A stretch of DNA of 64,000 nucleotides from Bacteroides caecimuris (GTDB lineage: Bacteria > Bacteroidota > Bacteroidia > Bacteroidales > Bacteroidaceae): assembly GCF_001688725.2 (NCBI RefSeq), contig NZ_CP015401.2:1922001-1986000 (forward strand), written 5' to 3'. Of this stretch, positions 63,176 through 64,000 are shown piece by piece; position 1 is the stretch's first letter; each line of letters begins with the position of its first letter. The notes below the pieces were generated by a model that saw nothing but the letters and a program-made list of their open reading frames with translations, did not search any database and had not been told where the DNA came from. The position numbers and the translations under genes were made by a program.

Positions 63176-63267
63176 GAAATTATAGTGACGCTATCTGCAT
63201 GGGATAGTGACGGTATCCCATACACATAGTGACGCTATGATGACGGTATAGCGTCACTATAATTTTC
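63176..63267. promoter_or_regulatory. Inverted repeat with repeated AGTGACGCTAT sites
   Basis: GAAATTATAGTGACGCTAT (63176-63194) is inverted at 63248-63267. Between them are two more AGTGACG[C/G]TAT sites (63203-63217, 63225-63239). This makes four sites in 90 bp between the kinase gene and the secreted PepSY-like genes. They may be the operator of the response regulator encoded upstream. The overall dyad may also form a hairpin. Confidence 0.55.
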
Positions 63268-63374
63268 GATGAGTTTTTTGCGGAATTTCTCAAAATTCCC
63301 AAATCTTTTCAGATTCTGTTCTCATCTTTGCAGTATAAATTGAATGACAATAGTAAAACCAATTTAAAAAAACA

Positions 63375-63818
63375 ATGATTATGAGAAAGTTAGTATTCTT
63401 ATTAGTATGCTTGTTCACTTTGCAAACAGTGGCACATGCAGATGATGACAAGCCAATTCAAGTTACTCAAATGCCACAACCGGCACAACAGTTTATCAAA
63501 CGACATTTTGCCAACAGCAAAGTAGCGTTAGCCAAAATGGAAAGTGATTTCTTCTATAAAAGTTATGAGGTGATTTTTACGAATGGCGATAAAGTGGAGT
63601 TTAATAACAAGGGAGAATGGACAGAAATCGATTGCAAACATACGGTCATCCCCGCAGCAACAATCCCCACAGCTATCCGACAATATGTAACGACCAACTA
63701 TCCTGACGTGAAAGTCCAGAAAATAGAACGTGATAAAAAGGAATATGAAGTAAAACTTTCCAATCGTACGGAATTGAAATTTGACTTGAAATTCAACTTG
63801 ATTGACATTGATAACTAA
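63375..63818 (+). CDS. Secreted PepSY-like (DUF2874) protein
   Basis: A 147-residue protein with a signal peptide (FLLVCLFTLQTVAHA). The mature part has two PepSY-like units (AQQFIKRHFANSKVALAKMESDFFYKSYEVIFTNGDKVEFNNKG and IRQYVTTNYPDVKVQKIERDKKEYEVKLSNRTELKFDLKF). Such proteins act in the periplasm, often beside two-component systems. The upstream dyads suggest control by the adjacent OmpR-type regulator. Start chosen at MIMRKLV; ATG 63381 is an alternative. Confidence 0.75.
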   Translation: MIMRKLVFLLVCLFTLQTVAHADDDKPIQVTQMPQPAQQFIKRHFANSKVALAKMESDFFYKSYEVIFTNGDKVEFNNKGEWTEIDCKHTVIPAATIPTAIRQYVTTNYPDVKVQKIERDKKEYEVKLSNRTELKFDLKFNLIDIDN

Positions 63819-63836
63819 ACCCTTAAAATTGAGACA

Positions 63837-64000
63837 ATGATGAAACTGAAAATTTATATACTTATATTAGCGTTAGGCGCTGCATGGAGCTTGCAAAGCT
63901 GTGACAATGATGACCATGATTCCATCGCTGTTCCTGTTGAATTGCAAAATGCCTTTTCATCCAAATATCCGAACGCGGTCAATGTGAAATGGAAAGGCAA
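63837..64000 (+). CDS. PepSY-like lipoprotein, partial at window end
   Basis: The first 54 codons only. Signal peptide and lipobox (LALGAAWSLQSC), then DNDDHDS and the first PepSY-like helix with AFSSKYPNAVNVKWKG. It follows the previous PepSY gene by 18 bp and is likely co-transcribed with it. Confidence 0.65.
   Translation, partial: MMKLKIYILILALGAAWSLQSCDNDDHDSIAVPVELQNAFSSKYPNAVNVKWKG

Overview
The window looks like a chromosomal segment of a gut Bacteroides species. The evidence is SusC/SusD pairs, an ECF sigma/FecR couple, a hybrid two-component regulator, GH92 and GH130 mannan enzymes, promoters with the Bacteroides -7 pattern (TAnnTTTG), and ISAon1-type transposases. The two ends differ in composition. 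Roughly the first 16.4 kb is clearly GC-rich and carries mobilization genes. The rest is AT-richer and mostly chromosomal in character.

Region 1 (1-6.2 kb) is a tightly coupled cobalamin (B12) uptake operon: the tail of a BtuG-like surface protein, a Y1/RAYT-type transposase-like gene, a BtuB-type TonB receptor, a periplasmic binding lipoprotein, FecCD permease, ABC ATPase, and a DUF2284 cysteine-rich protein. Most joints are ATGA overlaps. Region 2 (6.2-16.4 kb) is a mobile-element module on the minus strand: an OmpA-like protein, a MobV relaxase with an oriT-like stem-loop, and several uncharacterised proteins and a lipoprotein. With it are a divergent serine-recombinase-like gene that lacks its catalytic residues, HU, SSB and four small unknown genes. 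I infer that the B12 operon travels with this element. Region 3 (16.4-18.5 kb) is a gene-poor scar. It holds a broken mobilization-type gene, an IS end remnant, and copy A of a ~420-bp dispersed repeat whose copy B lies at 32.3-32.7 kb.

Region 4 (18.5-32 kb) begins with a three-gene GNAT-like / PP-loop ATPase (IbrA-like, DUF3440) / ParB-like (IbrB-like) cassette. AddB and AddA recombination nuclease-helicases follow, converging on it. Next is an N-glycan mannose module (MFS transporter, GH130 phosphorylase, GH92 alpha-mannosidase). Region 5 (32-47 kb) has an SDR oxidoreductase, then a tyrosine recombinase next to a 22-bp tandem repeat. Then comes an ECF sigma-FecR-SusC-SusD locus with two endonuclease/exonuclease/phosphatase proteins and a GLUG-repeat lipoprotein but no glycoside hydrolase. 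Its substrate is probably phosphodiester-containing, but this is inference.

Region 6 (47-64 kb) carries a split ThrE-type exporter with a membrane partner and a redox locus (polyferredoxin membrane protein, Tat-type aldo/keto reductase with Fe-S clusters, DUF1893 protein). It also has an apparently orphan hybrid two-component regulator beside a decayed TolC gene, tRNA-Gly(CCC), and a complete 1443-bp ISAon1-type insertion sequence with an 8-bp target duplication. It ends with prolyl-tRNA synthetase and an OmpR/histidine-kinase pair. That pair is followed by an inverted-repeat operator-like region and two PepSY-like secreted proteins, the second cut by the window end.
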